Part shown: positions 55,924-64,000 of the stretch, one piece after another
How positions within the stretch are numbered: the stretch's first letter is position 1
Layout of the letters: each line of letters starts with the position of its first letter
Assembly: GCA_963169195.1 (NCBI GenBank)
Contig: CAUJDN010000109.1
Location: 69,695 to 133,694, forward strand
From: Acidobacteriota bacterium
GTDB lineage: Bacteria > Acidobacteriota > Vicinamibacteria > Vicinamibacterales > UBA2999
DNA length: 64,000 nt
Reading direction: 5' to 3'
The notes under the pieces: model-generated
What the model was told of the DNA's origin: nothing
Database searches by the model: none
The model's input: the letters and a program-made list of their open reading frames with translations, nothing else
Translations under genes and position numbers: made by a program

Positions 55924-55929
55924 ATTGTA
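55924..55929 (-). promoter_or_regulatory. folE -10 box TACAAT, 6 nt before ATG
   Basis: Minus strand reads TACAAT-ACGACG-ATG within the 13-bp divergent gap. Confidence 0.5.
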
Positions 55930-55930
55930 T

Positions 55931-56707
55931 ATGGCGCTCTCCGAGGAGTCCGGCGCCGCGGCGGCAACGGCGCTCGCGCGGAACGTTGCGTCGATCGGCT
56001 TGGGCATCATCCGATTCGATGCTGCGGGGGCGGCCCAGGTTCCCGCGGAAGACCCCGACCAGCTCTATGGGGATCGAGAGTCGCCCGCCAGCGCCAGCCG
56101 GGCCGTGGAGATCTGGTCGGCGCGCCTCGCCGCCGATCCTCGTGATTTCGAATCGGCGTGGAAGCTCGCGAGGGCCCGCTACTGGATGGGCACCCACGGC
56201 CTGCCGCCCACCCAGCGGAAGGCGGCGCTCGAGATGGGCGTGGCGGAAGGACGAACCGCCGCGGCCCTCGAGCCGCAGCGCCCGGAGGGACACTTCTGGA
56301 TGGCCGCCAACATGGGCGCACTGGCCGAGTCGTTCGGGTTGAGGCAGGGCATCAAGTATCGCGGCGCCATCCGCGAGGCACTCGAACGCGTCCTCGCGCT
56401 CGATCCGCCGTACCTGCACGGCTCCGCCGATCGCGCGCTCGGCCGCTGGTATCTCAAGGTTCCAAGCCTCTTTGGCGGGAGCGATCGACGCTCGGAGGAA
56501 CACCTGCGGAAAGCCCTCGCCTACAACCCGCAGAGCGTGATCACCCACGTCTTCCTGGCCGAGACGCTCGTCGCGCTCGGCCGTCGGGACGAGGCCCGGC
56601 GCGAGGCGCAGGCCGCCCTCGACGCGCCGCTCGACCCCGATTGGGGCCCCGAGGACCGGCACTTCAAGCGGCAGGCCGAAGCGCTGCTGAAGCAGCTCGC
56701 GCGCTGA
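55931..56707 (+). CDS. TPR-containing protein, TRAP-transporter TatT-component-like
   Basis: 258 residues. Helical repeat protein with TPR-like motifs ([74 protein letters not shown]). The [17 protein letters not shown]...[18 protein letters not shown] layout resembles periplasmic TatT components, but no clear signal peptide is seen from this start. Partner transporter not in the window. Function uncertain. Confidence 0.75.
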   Translation: MALSEESGAAAATALARNVASIGLGIIRFDAAGAAQVPAEDPDQLYGDRESPASASRAVEIWSARLAADPRDFESAWKLARARYWMGTHGLPPTQRKAALEMGVAEGRTAAALEPQRPEGHFWMAANMGALAESFGLRQGIKYRGAIREALERVLALDPPYLHGSADRALGRWYLKVPSLFGGSDRRSEEHLRKALAYNPQSVITHVFLAETLVALGRRDEARREAQAALDAPLDPDWGPEDRHFKRQAEALLKQLAR

Positions 56708-56842
56708 GAAGCGACCTCTAGGAGCACCAGCTCCTGAAGCATGGGGCTTGGGCCCTGGAACCTCGAGCCACGGGTGTTCCCGAGGCTTCGTGGGCCTCGG
56801 CCGTCGTCGTTCCCCTCGCGCCGTCGTCGCTTCCTGACGTCG

Positions 56843-57691
56843 TCAGTACCGGTAGAAGCCGCGGCCGGACTTCCTGCCCAGGTACCCGGCCAGCACCATG
56901 CGCTTCAGGAGGGGTGGAGGGGCGAAGCGCGTCTCCCGGAACTCGTCGAACAGGATGTTGGCGATGAAGTACGTGGTGTCCAGCCCGACGAAGTCGAGCA
57001 ACGTGAACGGCCCCATCGGGTAGCCGCAACCGAGCTTCATCCCCTTGTCGATGTCCTCGACGGTGCCCAGGCCCCCTTCGAGGCAGCGAATGGCATCGAG
57101 CAGGTACGGCACCAGCAGCCGGTTGACGATGAAGCCGCCGCGGTCGGGAGCCGTGATGGGCTCCTTGCCAATCGCCTGCGCGAAGCCGAACAGCGCGTCG
57201 AACGCCTCCTGGCTCGTCGACAGCGCCTTGATGACCTCGACGAGCTTCATCAGCGGCACCGGGTTGAAGAAGTGCAGCCCGCCGAACTTGTCGGGCCGCT
57301 TCGTCGAGGCGGCCAGTTCGGTCACGCACAGCGACGACGTGTTGGTCGCCATCAGGCAGGCCGGCCCGACCACGGCTTCCACCTCCGCGTAGGCGTGCCT
57401 CTTCGCGTCGACGTTCTCGACGATGGCCTCGATCACGAGATCGCAGTCCTTCAGGTCCGCGTACCTCGTCGTCCCGGAGAGGTTGCCGAGCGTGGTCGCC
57501 TTGACCTCTTCCGGGACCTTGCCCTTTGCCACACCGTCGGCGAGGAACTTCTCGATCCGTCCGAGGCCCTTCTTGAGCGCGTCCTCGTCGACCTCGAGCA
57601 CGATGGTCCTGAACCCGGCCGCGGCGGAGACCTGCGCCACGCCCGCCCCCATCAACCCGCACCCCAATACCCCTACCGTCTTGATCGCCAT
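56843..57691 (-). CDS. 3-hydroxyacyl-CoA dehydrogenase, second copy
   Basis: 282 residues. Rossmann motif VLGCGLMGAGVAQVSAAAGF, MATNTSSLCVTELAAST, HFFNPVPLMKLVEVIKAL and GCGYPMGPFTLLDFVGLD. Same enzyme class as 10514-11359, roughly half identical by eye. Last gene of thiolase-LeuB-like-thiolase-dehydrogenase. Likely oxidises the 3-hydroxyacyl-CoA that feeds the thiolases. Confidence 0.93.
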   Translation of the reverse strand: MAIKTVGVLGCGLMGAGVAQVSAAAGFRTIVLEVDEDALKKGLGRIEKFLADGVAKGKVPEEVKATTLGNLSGTTRYADLKDCDLVIEAIVENVDAKRHAYAEVEAVVGPACLMATNTSSLCVTELAASTKRPDKFGGLHFFNPVPLMKLVEVIKALSTSQEAFDALFGFAQAIGKEPITAPDRGGFIVNRLLVPYLLDAIRCLEGGLGTVEDIDKGMKLGCGYPMGPFTLLDFVGLDTTYFIANILFDEFRETRFAPPPLLKRMVLAGYLGRKSGRGFYRY

Positions 57692-57788
57692 GTCTGTCCA
57701 CTCCCACCCGGCTGCGCGCAGGACCACGGTGCCGTCGCCGTTTCGGTCCCTTCGTCACTCACGCCCGAACGTCGTCGACCCCGCCCGA

Positions 57789-58970
57789 TCAGAGCGCTTC
57801 CACGATCATCGCGATCCCCTGGCCGCCGCCGATGCAGGCCGACGCTACGCCGTACGTCCGTCCACGCCGGCGAAGCTCGAGAAGCAGCGTCAGCAGGAGG
57901 CGCGCACCACTCGCGCCCAGCGGGTGGCCAAGCGCGATGGCGCCGCCGTTCACGTTCACCTTCTCGCGGTCGAGCCCGAGTTCCTTCTCGCACGCCAGGT
58001 ACTGGGGCGCGAACGCCTCGTTGATCTCGATGAGGTCGAGATCGCCGAGTGACAGGCCTGCCCGGTCGAGGGCCCGGCGGATGGCCGGCGCGGGGCCCAT
58101 GCCCATCAGCGAGGGCTCGACGCCCACGGTGGCCCACGAGACGATCCGCCCGAGCGGGGCGAGGTCCCGGGCCTTCACGGCCTCGTCGCCCGCAATCAGC
58201 AGCGCGGCGGCGCCGTCCACGATGCCGCTCGCGTTGCCGGCGGTGACGATCCCGTCCTTCTGGAAGGCGGCCGGAAGCGTCGCCAAAATCTCTACGGTCG
58301 TCTCGGGTCGGAGGTGGTCATCCTGCTCCACGAGCGTGACGCCCTTGCGTCCCTTGATCGCGACCGGCACCACTTCGTCCTTCATCACGCCGGAGGCCCA
58401 CGCCCGGTGCGCGAGCTGCTGGCTGCGCACCGCAAACGCGTCCGACTCCTCGCGCGTGACGCCGTACTTCGCCGCGCAGTTCTCCGCGGTGATGGCCATC
58501 GAGCACCCGGCGTAGGGATCGTTCAGGCCCTCCCAGAGCCAGTCCTCGAGCTTGCCCTGGCCGAGCTTCAGGCCCGAGCGGAGGCCGCGGATGACGTGCG
58601 GCACCTGGCTCATGTTCTCCATGCCGCCGGCCAGCACCACGCCAGCCTCGCCCAGCTGGATCTGCTGCGCCCCGCTCAGCACGGCCTGGATACCCGATCC
58701 GCACAGCCGGTTGACGGTCAACGCGGGCACCTCGATGGGCAGGCCGGCCTTCAGTCCGACATGCCGGGCGCCGTAATGGGCGTCGACGCTGCTCTGCTGG
58801 ACGTTGCCGAAGACGACGTGATCCACCCAGTCGGGCTGCACGCCGGTTCGCGCCAGCGCGCCCCGCGCCGCGGTGGCGCCGAGGTCGATGGCCGAGACGT
58901 CCTTGAGCGCGCCGACGTATCCGGTCATCGGGGTGCGCGCACCACCCAGGATGTAGACGGGTTGAGGCAT
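57789..58970 (-). CDS. Acetyl-CoA C-acyltransferase (thiolase 1)
   Basis: 393 residues. Thiolytic cleavage or condensation of 3-oxoacyl-CoA. Active-site cysteine in VNRLCGSGIQAV, NEAFAPQYLACEKE, NVNGGAIALGHPLGASGARL and C-terminal CIGGGQGIAMIVE. Similar to beta-ketoadipyl/acetoacetyl-CoA thiolases; chain-length preference unknown. Paralog of the thiolase at 60066, in the same operon. Confidence 0.94.
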   Translation of the reverse strand: MPQPVYILGGARTPMTGYVGALKDVSAIDLGATAARGALARTGVQPDWVDHVVFGNVQQSSVDAHYGARHVGLKAGLPIEVPALTVNRLCGSGIQAVLSGAQQIQLGEAGVVLAGGMENMSQVPHVIRGLRSGLKLGQGKLEDWLWEGLNDPYAGCSMAITAENCAAKYGVTREESDAFAVRSQQLAHRAWASGVMKDEVVPVAIKGRKGVTLVEQDDHLRPETTVEILATLPAAFQKDGIVTAGNASGIVDGAAALLIAGDEAVKARDLAPLGRIVSWATVGVEPSLMGMGPAPAIRRALDRAGLSLGDLDLIEINEAFAPQYLACEKELGLDREKVNVNGGAIALGHPLGASGARLLLTLLLELRRRGRTYGVASACIGGGQGIAMIVEAL

Positions 58971-59022
58971 GGCGGTCAGATCCTTCGTCCGTTCGGAGTT
59001 CGAGCGTGCGACATGGCCGTGT

Positions 59023-60075
59023 TCAGGACTGGTGGCGCACGCGTTCCGCAATCCAGTCTCCGACGGCGCGGGTCCCGAGCGCGCCGCCGATGTCCGTGGT
59101 CGTCTGCCCGGCGGCAATGGCGGCTTCAACCGCCGCCTCGACGGCCGCCGCGTCGTCGCGCCGGCCCAGCGTGTCCAGCATCAGGGCGGCAGACAGGATG
59201 GCCCCCATCGGGTTGGCCACGTCCTTCCCGGCCAGGGGCGGCGCGGACCCGTGCACGGGCTCGAAGAGCGACGTGCGCCCGGGATGGATGTTCCCCGACG
59301 CGGCCATCCCCAGGCCACCCTGAAGCGCGCCGCCGATGTCCGTGATGATGTCGCCGAAGAGGTTGTTGGTGACGATGACCTCGTACTGCCCGGGATCCCG
59401 CACCAGGAACATGGCCAGCGCGTCGATGTACTGGTGCGTGGCGCTGATGGACGGGTACTCGGCCGCGACCTCACGGAACACCCGCTGCCAGAGGGCATGT
59501 CCCTGTTGCATGGCGTTGCTCTTGTCGGCCATGCAGACCTTCGTCAGCCCGCGCGCCGTCGCGTGCTCGAACGCGTGGCGGATGATCCGGTACACCCCCT
59601 TGTAGGTGTTGATCTCCTCCTGGATGGCCACCTCGTCCGGCGTCCCGGCCTTGAAGCGCCCGCCGACGCCGACATAGACCCCTTCCGTGTTCTCGCGGAA
59701 CACGGTGAAGTTGACGTCCTTCCGCCCGCGGTCCTTGAGCGGACAGAGGCGATCGGCCAGGAGCCGCACGGGCCGGTAGTTGACATACAGGTCCAGCTCG
59801 AAGCGCGTGCCCAGCAGGATGTCCCGCGCGTGGCGATTGTCGGGAACCCGCGGATCCCCGAGCGCGCCGACGAAGACGGCATCGAAGGTCCTCAGGCGGT
59901 CGTAGCCGCCGGACGGCAGCGTCTCCCCGGTCTTCAGATAATGGTCGGCGCCCCAGGGGAGGTGCTCGAAGCCAATCGGGCGGCCTGATGCCTCCGCCAC
60001 GGCGTCCAGCACCTTGACGGCTTCGGCCGTGACGTCCTTTCCGATGCCATCACCCGCGATGACGGCTATCCGCAT
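59023..60075 (-). CDS. Isopropylmalate/isocitrate-family oxidative decarboxylase
   Basis: 350 residues. NAD(P)- and metal-dependent decarboxylating dehydrogenase of the LeuB/Icd/TtuC superfamily: IAVIAGDGIGKDVTAEAV, ELDLYVNYRPVRLL, FRENTEGVYVGVGGRF, NNLFGDIITDIGGALQGGLGMAASGN and EPVHGSAPPLAGKDVANP. Substrate could be 3-isopropylmalate, tartrate/malate or another 2-hydroxy-3-substituted acid. It lies between two thiolases, overlapping the upstream one by 10 bp, with no leuA/C/D nearby, which argues for a catabolic role. Confidence 0.85.
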   Translation of the reverse strand: MRIAVIAGDGIGKDVTAEAVKVLDAVAEASGRPIGFEHLPWGADHYLKTGETLPSGGYDRLRTFDAVFVGALGDPRVPDNRHARDILLGTRFELDLYVNYRPVRLLADRLCPLKDRGRKDVNFTVFRENTEGVYVGVGGRFKAGTPDEVAIQEEINTYKGVYRIIRHAFEHATARGLTKVCMADKSNAMQQGHALWQRVFREVAAEYPSISATHQYIDALAMFLVRDPGQYEVIVTNNLFGDIITDIGGALQGGLGMAASGNIHPGRTSLFEPVHGSAPPLAGKDVANPMGAILSAALMLDTLGRRDDAAAVEAAVEAAIAAGQTTTDIGGALGTRAVGDWIAERVRHQS

Positions 60076-61271
60076 GTCTCCACCGCCATTGCCATCCCCA
60101 TGCCGCCACTCACGCACAGCGTCGCCAGGCCGCGCGAGAGGCCGCGGCGCCGCAGCTCGTACAGCAGGGTCACGACGATGCGCGCGCCTGTCGCCCCGAT
60201 GGGGTGGCCGAGCGCGATGGCACCGCCGTTGACGTTCAGCCGCTCTTCCGGAACCGGCACGTCCCGCAGGACAGCCAGCACCTGCGCCGCGAACGCCTCG
60301 TTCAGCTCGACGAGCTCGAACCGATCGACCGAGAGCCCGGTGCGCTGCTCCAGTTTCCTGAGGGCGGGCACGGGCCCAATCCCCATGATGCGCGGGTCCA
60401 CGCCCGCGCTCGCCCAGCCCGTGATGGTCGCCAGCGGCGTCAGGCCACGCGCCTCGGCAAACGCGCGCGAGGCGAGCACGACCGCGGCACCGCCATCGGT
60501 GATGCCGGAGGCCGATCCGGCGGTGATGATGCCGTCGTGGCCGTCTACCTTCGGGAAGGTGAGCGGGAGCCTCGCGAGTGTTGCCAGCGTGGTGCCCGGC
60601 CTCGGGTGCTCATCGACGGATACGGCGTGCGATCGGCCCTTCTCCGTGACCGTCACGGGCGCAATCTCCTCGACGAACCGTCCGGCAGCCTGGGCCGCCT
60701 CGGCCTTGTGCTGGCTGCCGAGCGCGAACGCGTCCGACTGCTCCCGCGTGATGCCGTACTGTCGCGCCAGCACTTCCGCGGTCTCGCCCATGATCAGGTT
60801 CGACAGGGGGCACTGGAACCCGTCGCGGTACATGGCGTCGACGAACTGGAAGTGGCCCATCTTGTGGCCCCACCGTGCGTCGATGCTGTCCACGAGGTAG
60901 GGCATGCGGCTCATGGACTCGATGCCCCCGGCCAGCACGACCTCCGACTCCCCGAGCAGGATGCTCTGGGCCCCGGACGCGATGGCCTGGAGGCTCGACG
61001 CGCAGGCCTTGTTGATGGTCTGGGCCGGGGCGTCGTGCGGCACGCCGGCCCGGTGGGCCACCTGCCGCGCGGGGTTCGGACCGGACCCGGCCTGGCGGCC
61101 GTGCCCCATCAGCACCTCCTGGATGTCCGAGGGCACCAGCCCCGCCCGGGCGATGGCGGCCCTGGCCGCCACGGCCCCCAACTCGGCGGGATGGAGGTCC
61201 TTGAAGGCGCCGCCGTACTTCCCGATGGGGGTCCGGGCTGCGCCCAGGATGACGACGTCGGACGTGCGCAT
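60066..61271 (-). CDS. Acetyl-CoA C-acyltransferase (thiolase 2)
   Basis: 401 residues. Active-site cysteine in INKACASSLQAI, NEAFAAQVLAVL, NVNGGAIALGHPIGATGARIV and CVSGGMGMAMA. First gene of the operon. TAGAAT lies eight bases before the ATG and a TetR-type operator (61286-61301) lies directly upstream of that, the same layout as boxC. Probably acts on 3-oxoadipyl-CoA or acetoacetyl-CoA. Confidence 0.94.
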   Translation of the reverse strand: MRTSDVVILGAARTPIGKYGGAFKDLHPAELGAVAARAAIARAGLVPSDIQEVLMGHGRQAGSGPNPARQVAHRAGVPHDAPAQTINKACASSLQAIASGAQSILLGESEVVLAGGIESMSRMPYLVDSIDARWGHKMGHFQFVDAMYRDGFQCPLSNLIMGETAEVLARQYGITREQSDAFALGSQHKAEAAQAAGRFVEEIAPVTVTEKGRSHAVSVDEHPRPGTTLATLARLPLTFPKVDGHDGIITAGSASGITDGGAAVVLASRAFAEARGLTPLATITGWASAGVDPRIMGIGPVPALRKLEQRTGLSVDRFELVELNEAFAAQVLAVLRDVPVPEERLNVNGGAIALGHPIGATGARIVVTLLYELRRRGLSRGLATLCVSGGMGMAMAVETCG

Positions 61272-61279
61272 CGGCGCAC

Positions 61280-61285
61280 ATTCTA
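61280..61285 (-). promoter_or_regulatory. Thiolase-operon -10 box TAGAAT, 8 nt before ATG
   Basis: Minus strand reads TAGAAT-GTGCGCCG-ATG; abuts the operator at 61286. Confidence 0.55.
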
Positions 61286-61301
61286 TCAAACGGTCGTTCA
61301 A
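61286..61301. promoter_or_regulatory. TetR-type operator, proximal to thiolase operon
   Basis: Minus strand TTGAACG-AC-CGTTTGA. Shares the 13-mer TTGAACGACCGTT with the site at 61339-61354 in the opposite orientation. Confidence 0.7.
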
Positions 61302-61338
61302 GGCGGGTGCCCCGGAAATCCGGCAGGAATCAGCCGTA

Positions 61339-61354
61339 TTGAACGACCGTTCAT
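61339..61354. promoter_or_regulatory. TetR-type operator, distal
   Basis: TTGAACG-AC-CGTTCAT, with perfect 6-bp arms (TGAACG/CGTTCA). Lies 55 nt (centre to centre about 53) from the proximal site, within the 280-bp divergent region between the thiolase operon and the TonB receptor. Confidence 0.7.
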
Positions 61355-61495
61355 CCCACGCAGGATCCAAATTAGTGGATGCGTGTGGACAATTTTACGG
61401 ATGGTGGCACGAACGACCGCCGGGAGGCGGCCGCAACTGCCTGCAAACGCGCCACTTCTCGTCCAGGGACGAGTGGCACGGGAATTTCAAGCCGA

Positions 61496-61510
61496 TTGAA
61501 CGTTCGGCCA
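61496..61510. promoter_or_regulatory. Possible half-operator near TonB receptor
   Basis: TTGAACG-TT-CG followed by GCCA: one intact half-site and a decayed second half, 42 nt upstream of the receptor start. Confidence 0.35.
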
Positions 61511-61551
61511 TCTGAATTGTTCGTATCACGCATGAGTCAAGGAGATAGTGA

Positions 61552-64000
61552 ATGAAGAGAAACAGCTGGCTCGTGGCGGTGCTGGTGGGGGCGTTGACCG
61601 CGTTCCTGCCGGGCGCGGCCGCGGCTCAAGTGGCCAATGTTGGCACGATCGAAGTGATTGTGGAGGACGCGGACGGCGGCCGCCTCCCGGGCGTCACCGT
61701 GACGGCCACGGCCCCCGACACGGTCACCAAGCGCTCGGCCGTCACCGACGGCCAGGGTGTGGCGGTGCTGGACGCGCTCGCGCCCTCGGCACGCTACACC
61801 ATCGTCGCGGAGCTCTCGGGCTTCCAGAACCAGACGGTGAACCAGGTGCTGGTCCGCTCGGGCCAGACGGCCTCGCTGCGCGTCACGATGGCCATTGCCG
61901 GCCTCACTGAGGCCGTCACCGTGACCGCGTCCACGCCTATCGTGGACGTCAAGAGCGCCACGGCGGGCCAGGACATCACCCTCCAGCTCACCGAGTCGCT
62001 CCCGACGGGCCGCAGCTACCAGAGCTACCTGCAGCTCGTCCCGGGCGTGCTGCCGGACGACCAGACGAGCAGCGGCAACCCGGCTGCGCGCTCGGGCATG
62101 AACTACAGCGACATCGGCGGCAACTTCGGCGTGTCCTCGGACAACGTCTACTACTTCGACGCCATCAACGTCACCGACCCGGTGACGGGCACGTTCGGCG
62201 CGAACCTCAACACGGAAATCATCCAGGAGCAGAAGGTCATCACCGGCGGCATCCCCGCGGAATACGTCGGCTCGGCCGGCCTCATCTCGAACGTGGTGAC
62301 CAAGTCGGGCAGCAACGCGTTCCACGGTTCGGCCAACTACTTCTTCCAGAACAGCAGCCTGGTGGCCGAGAACCAGAACGGCGCCGATCAGGAATTCGCG
62401 ACCAAGGACAACGGCTACACGCTGGGCGGGCCGGTCTACCGCGACAAGGCCTGGTTCTTCGGCAGCTATCGCTACGTGAACCGCGCGGACGATGTCGTCA
62501 CGCTGGATACCGGCCAGTTCATGCGCGATGTCGAGAACACCCAGCACCAGGGCTTTGGCAAGGGCACGTGGGCGGCCACGCAGAACGACCTGCTCAGCTT
62601 CACCTGGCTGAGCGATCCGACGGAGATCACGGGCAGTCGTGACCGGTCCACCACCAACGCCCGCAACCGCGGCCAGGATCAGGGCGGCAACCGCTATGCC
62701 GGCAACTACTCGCGCGTGTGGGGCTCGACGCTCCTCGAGGTCGGGGCCAACAAGCACAACGGCGAGGTGTCGTCGAACTCGGCCATTCGCGAAGCGGCCG
62801 TCACCGCCCTGTACCGCCAGAGCGATCCGCGCACGCTCACGGACCAGCAGCTGGGCGGCGCCGGCTCGGACCTGATCAACCAGCGCGACAACATCGGGTT
62901 CGTGGCCACGCTGCAGCACACGATTGGCGCCCACACCATCAAGGGGGGCTTCAACTGGGACAAGCACATCAACTTCCGCGACACGCTCTATGTCGATCAG
63001 GCCAACTACACCTCGCTGGCGGCCCGCTACGCCGGCGCCGGCATTCGCGCGGCTGACATCCCGGGGGGCAGCTGGAGCGGCCTCGACTTCGACGTGACGA
63101 ACACGAGCGACTTCAACGGCCTCATCCGGACCATCGACGGGCGTTCGGACCGCGCGCGCTTCTACGCGGCGCTGGACCTGAACGGTGACGGCGTCATCAG
63201 CTCGGCCGAGGCCGGCCAGGCCATCGTGTTCAATACACTCGGCAAGCTGGGCACGGTCAACTACGACCGCACGCTCCAGGCGGCCACGGGCCCCCAGGAG
63301 ACCTCGTCGAAGGGCATCAGCTTCTTCGCCCAGGACCAGGTGACGTTCGACCGTCTCACGCTGAACGTCGGCCTGCGCGCGGAGCGGTGGGAGCACTTCG
63401 CCACCACCGGGGAGAACATCTACACGTTCGACTGGATGTGGGCGCCGCGCCTGAGCGCGGTGTACGACGTGCTGGGCAACGGCCGCCACAAGCTGTCGGC
63501 CTACTGGGGCCGCTACTACGACCCCATCCGCAACAACATGACGAACTTCGCCGGCACGCTCACCGGCTCCATCCTCGAGGAGCAGATCTACGTGCTGGGC
63601 GAGTGGGTCACCTACCGCACGCGCGGCGGCCCGGCCGTGCAGGACGCGTTCTTCGCGCCGACGACCAAGACGCCCTACACGGATGATCTGCAGATCGGCT
63701 ACGGCGTGGACCTCGGCAACAACATGAGCTTCGACGCGCTGTACTTCAACCGGAAGACACGCGACATCCTCGAGGACTACGACCTCGAGCTCTACGCGGA
63801 GCCGCACGGCTACAGTGACGATCCGAACGGCTTCCAGGCGGCGGACACGCTGTTCCTCGGGTACGACTACTTCGGCTACTCGGCGAACCCCGGCTCGAAC
63901 TTCGTCATCGCCACGCTGGCCGGCGGCGAGCGCAACTTCCAGGGCCTGGAGTTCGTGTTCCGCAAGCGCTTCGCCGACAACTGGCAGCTGCTCACGTCCT
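61552..64000 (+). CDS. TonB-dependent receptor (Oar-like), 3' end cut by window edge
   Basis: 816 codons to the edge, no stop. Shine-Dalgarno AAGGAGA is six bases before the ATG. Signal peptide (about 1-26, ending AAAAQ), carboxypeptidase-regulatory-like domain (about 30-115: GTIEVIVEDADGGRLPGVTV), plug with LPTGRSYQSYLQLVPGV and IIQEQKVITGGIPAEYVG, then beta-barrel strands. An EF-hand-like loop LDLNGDGVISSAE sits at about 541-553 in a predicted extracellular loop. Outer-membrane uptake of an unknown ligand, energised by TonB. Divergent from the thiolase operon. Confidence 0.95.
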   Translation, partial: MKRNSWLVAVLVGALTAFLPGAAAAQVANVGTIEVIVEDADGGRLPGVTVTATAPDTVTKRSAVTDGQGVAVLDALAPSARYTIVAELSGFQNQTVNQVLVRSGQTASLRVTMAIAGLTEAVTVTASTPIVDVKSATAGQDITLQLTESLPTGRSYQSYLQLVPGVLPDDQTSSGNPAARSGMNYSDIGGNFGVSSDNVYYFDAINVTDPVTGTFGANLNTEIIQEQKVITGGIPAEYVGSAGLISNVVTKSGSNAFHGSANYFFQNSSLVAENQNGADQEFATKDNGYTLGGPVYRDKAWFFGSYRYVNRADDVVTLDTGQFMRDVENTQHQGFGKGTWAATQNDLLSFTWLSDPTEITGSRDRSTTNARNRGQDQGGNRYAGNYSRVWGSTLLEVGANKHNGEVSSNSAIREAAVTALYRQSDPRTLTDQQLGGAGSDLINQRDNIGFVATLQHTIGAHTIKGGFNWDKHINFRDTLYVDQANYTSLAARYAGAGIRAADIPGGSWSGLDFDVTNTSDFNGLIRTIDGRSDRARFYAALDLNGDGVISSAEAGQAIVFNTLGKLGTVNYDRTLQAATGPQETSSKGISFFAQDQVTFDRLTLNVGLRAERWEHFATTGENIYTFDWMWAPRLSAVYDVLGNGRHKLSAYWGRYYDPIRNNMTNFAGTLTGSILEEQIYVLGEWVTYRTRGGPAVQDAFFAPTTKTPYTDDLQIGYGVDLGNNMSFDALYFNRKTRDILEDYDLELYAEPHGYSDDPNGFQAADTLFLGYDYFGYSANPGSNFVIATLAGGERNFQGLEFVFRKRFADNWQLLTS

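Overview
This 64 kb, strongly GC-rich window looks like chromosomal DNA of an Acidobacteriota bacterium, probably Vicinamibacteria-like. That assignment is inferred from gene content: an Oar-type TonB receptor with an N-terminal carboxypeptidase-regulatory domain, a Ser/Thr kinase with a C-terminal TPR-like region, a DUF4159/DUF4175/BatA/MoxR operon, a 7Fe ferredoxin and many class-specific exported enzymes. I see no rRNA, tRNA, CRISPR array, transposase, integrase or phage gene. Genes are densely packed and no gene-free gap exceeds 300 bp. The longest gaps are about 280 bp at 61272-61551 and about 234 bp at 28873-29106.

Layout. 1-10.5 kb: ECF sigma factor (cut by the left edge), a metallopeptidase/beta-propeller/outer-membrane-barrel fusion, a thioesterase, a TPR plus double aspartyl-protease protein, 7Fe ferredoxin, IclR regulator, Ser/Thr kinase, a DUF4097-like secreted protein and a cupredoxin lipoprotein. 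10.5-15.3 kb: an aerobic benzoyl-CoA (box) operon, boxC-boxB-3-hydroxyacyl-CoA dehydrogenase, divergent from a TetR gene. 15.4-24.4 kb: a metallo-beta-lactamase-fold hydrolase, lipA, the pyruvate dehydrogenase operon aceE-aceF-lpd, a family 5 uracil-DNA glycosylase and a PLP-dependent ammonia-lyase. 24.4-28.9 kb: glycerophosphodiesterase divergent from a MoxR-VWA-LON-domain operon. 29.1-41.5 kb: an eight-gene minus-strand operon (VWA/GATase, DUF4159, MoxR, DUF58, BatA/VWA, DUF4175, DUF4159, DUF4159). 41.6-56.7 kb: mixed metabolism, including a Tat-exported PhzF protein, ilvE, ypdA, aminotransferase, amidohydrolase, DUF485/ActP transporter, decarboxylase, exported FAH-family protein, acyl-CoA ligase and folE. 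56.8-61.3 kb: a second catabolic operon (thiolase, LeuB-like dehydrogenase, thiolase, 3-hydroxyacyl-CoA dehydrogenase). 61.5 kb to the end: a TonB-dependent receptor cut by the right edge.

How the parts connect. The box operon and the thiolase operon lie 46 kb apart but share a TetR-type operator, TTGAACG-NN-CGTTCAA-like. In both, the operator sits immediately upstream of the -10 box. I infer one TetR regulon joining benzoyl-CoA epoxidation and cleavage to the lower beta-oxidation-like steps. At least ten genes here have a -10-like hexamer ending only 6-8 nt before the start codon, which suggests leaderless mRNAs are common in this organism. The least understood block is the eight-gene MoxR/DUF58/BatA/DUF4175/DUF4159 operon, which has three DUF4159 paralogs and a collagen-like Gly-Gln-X tract.
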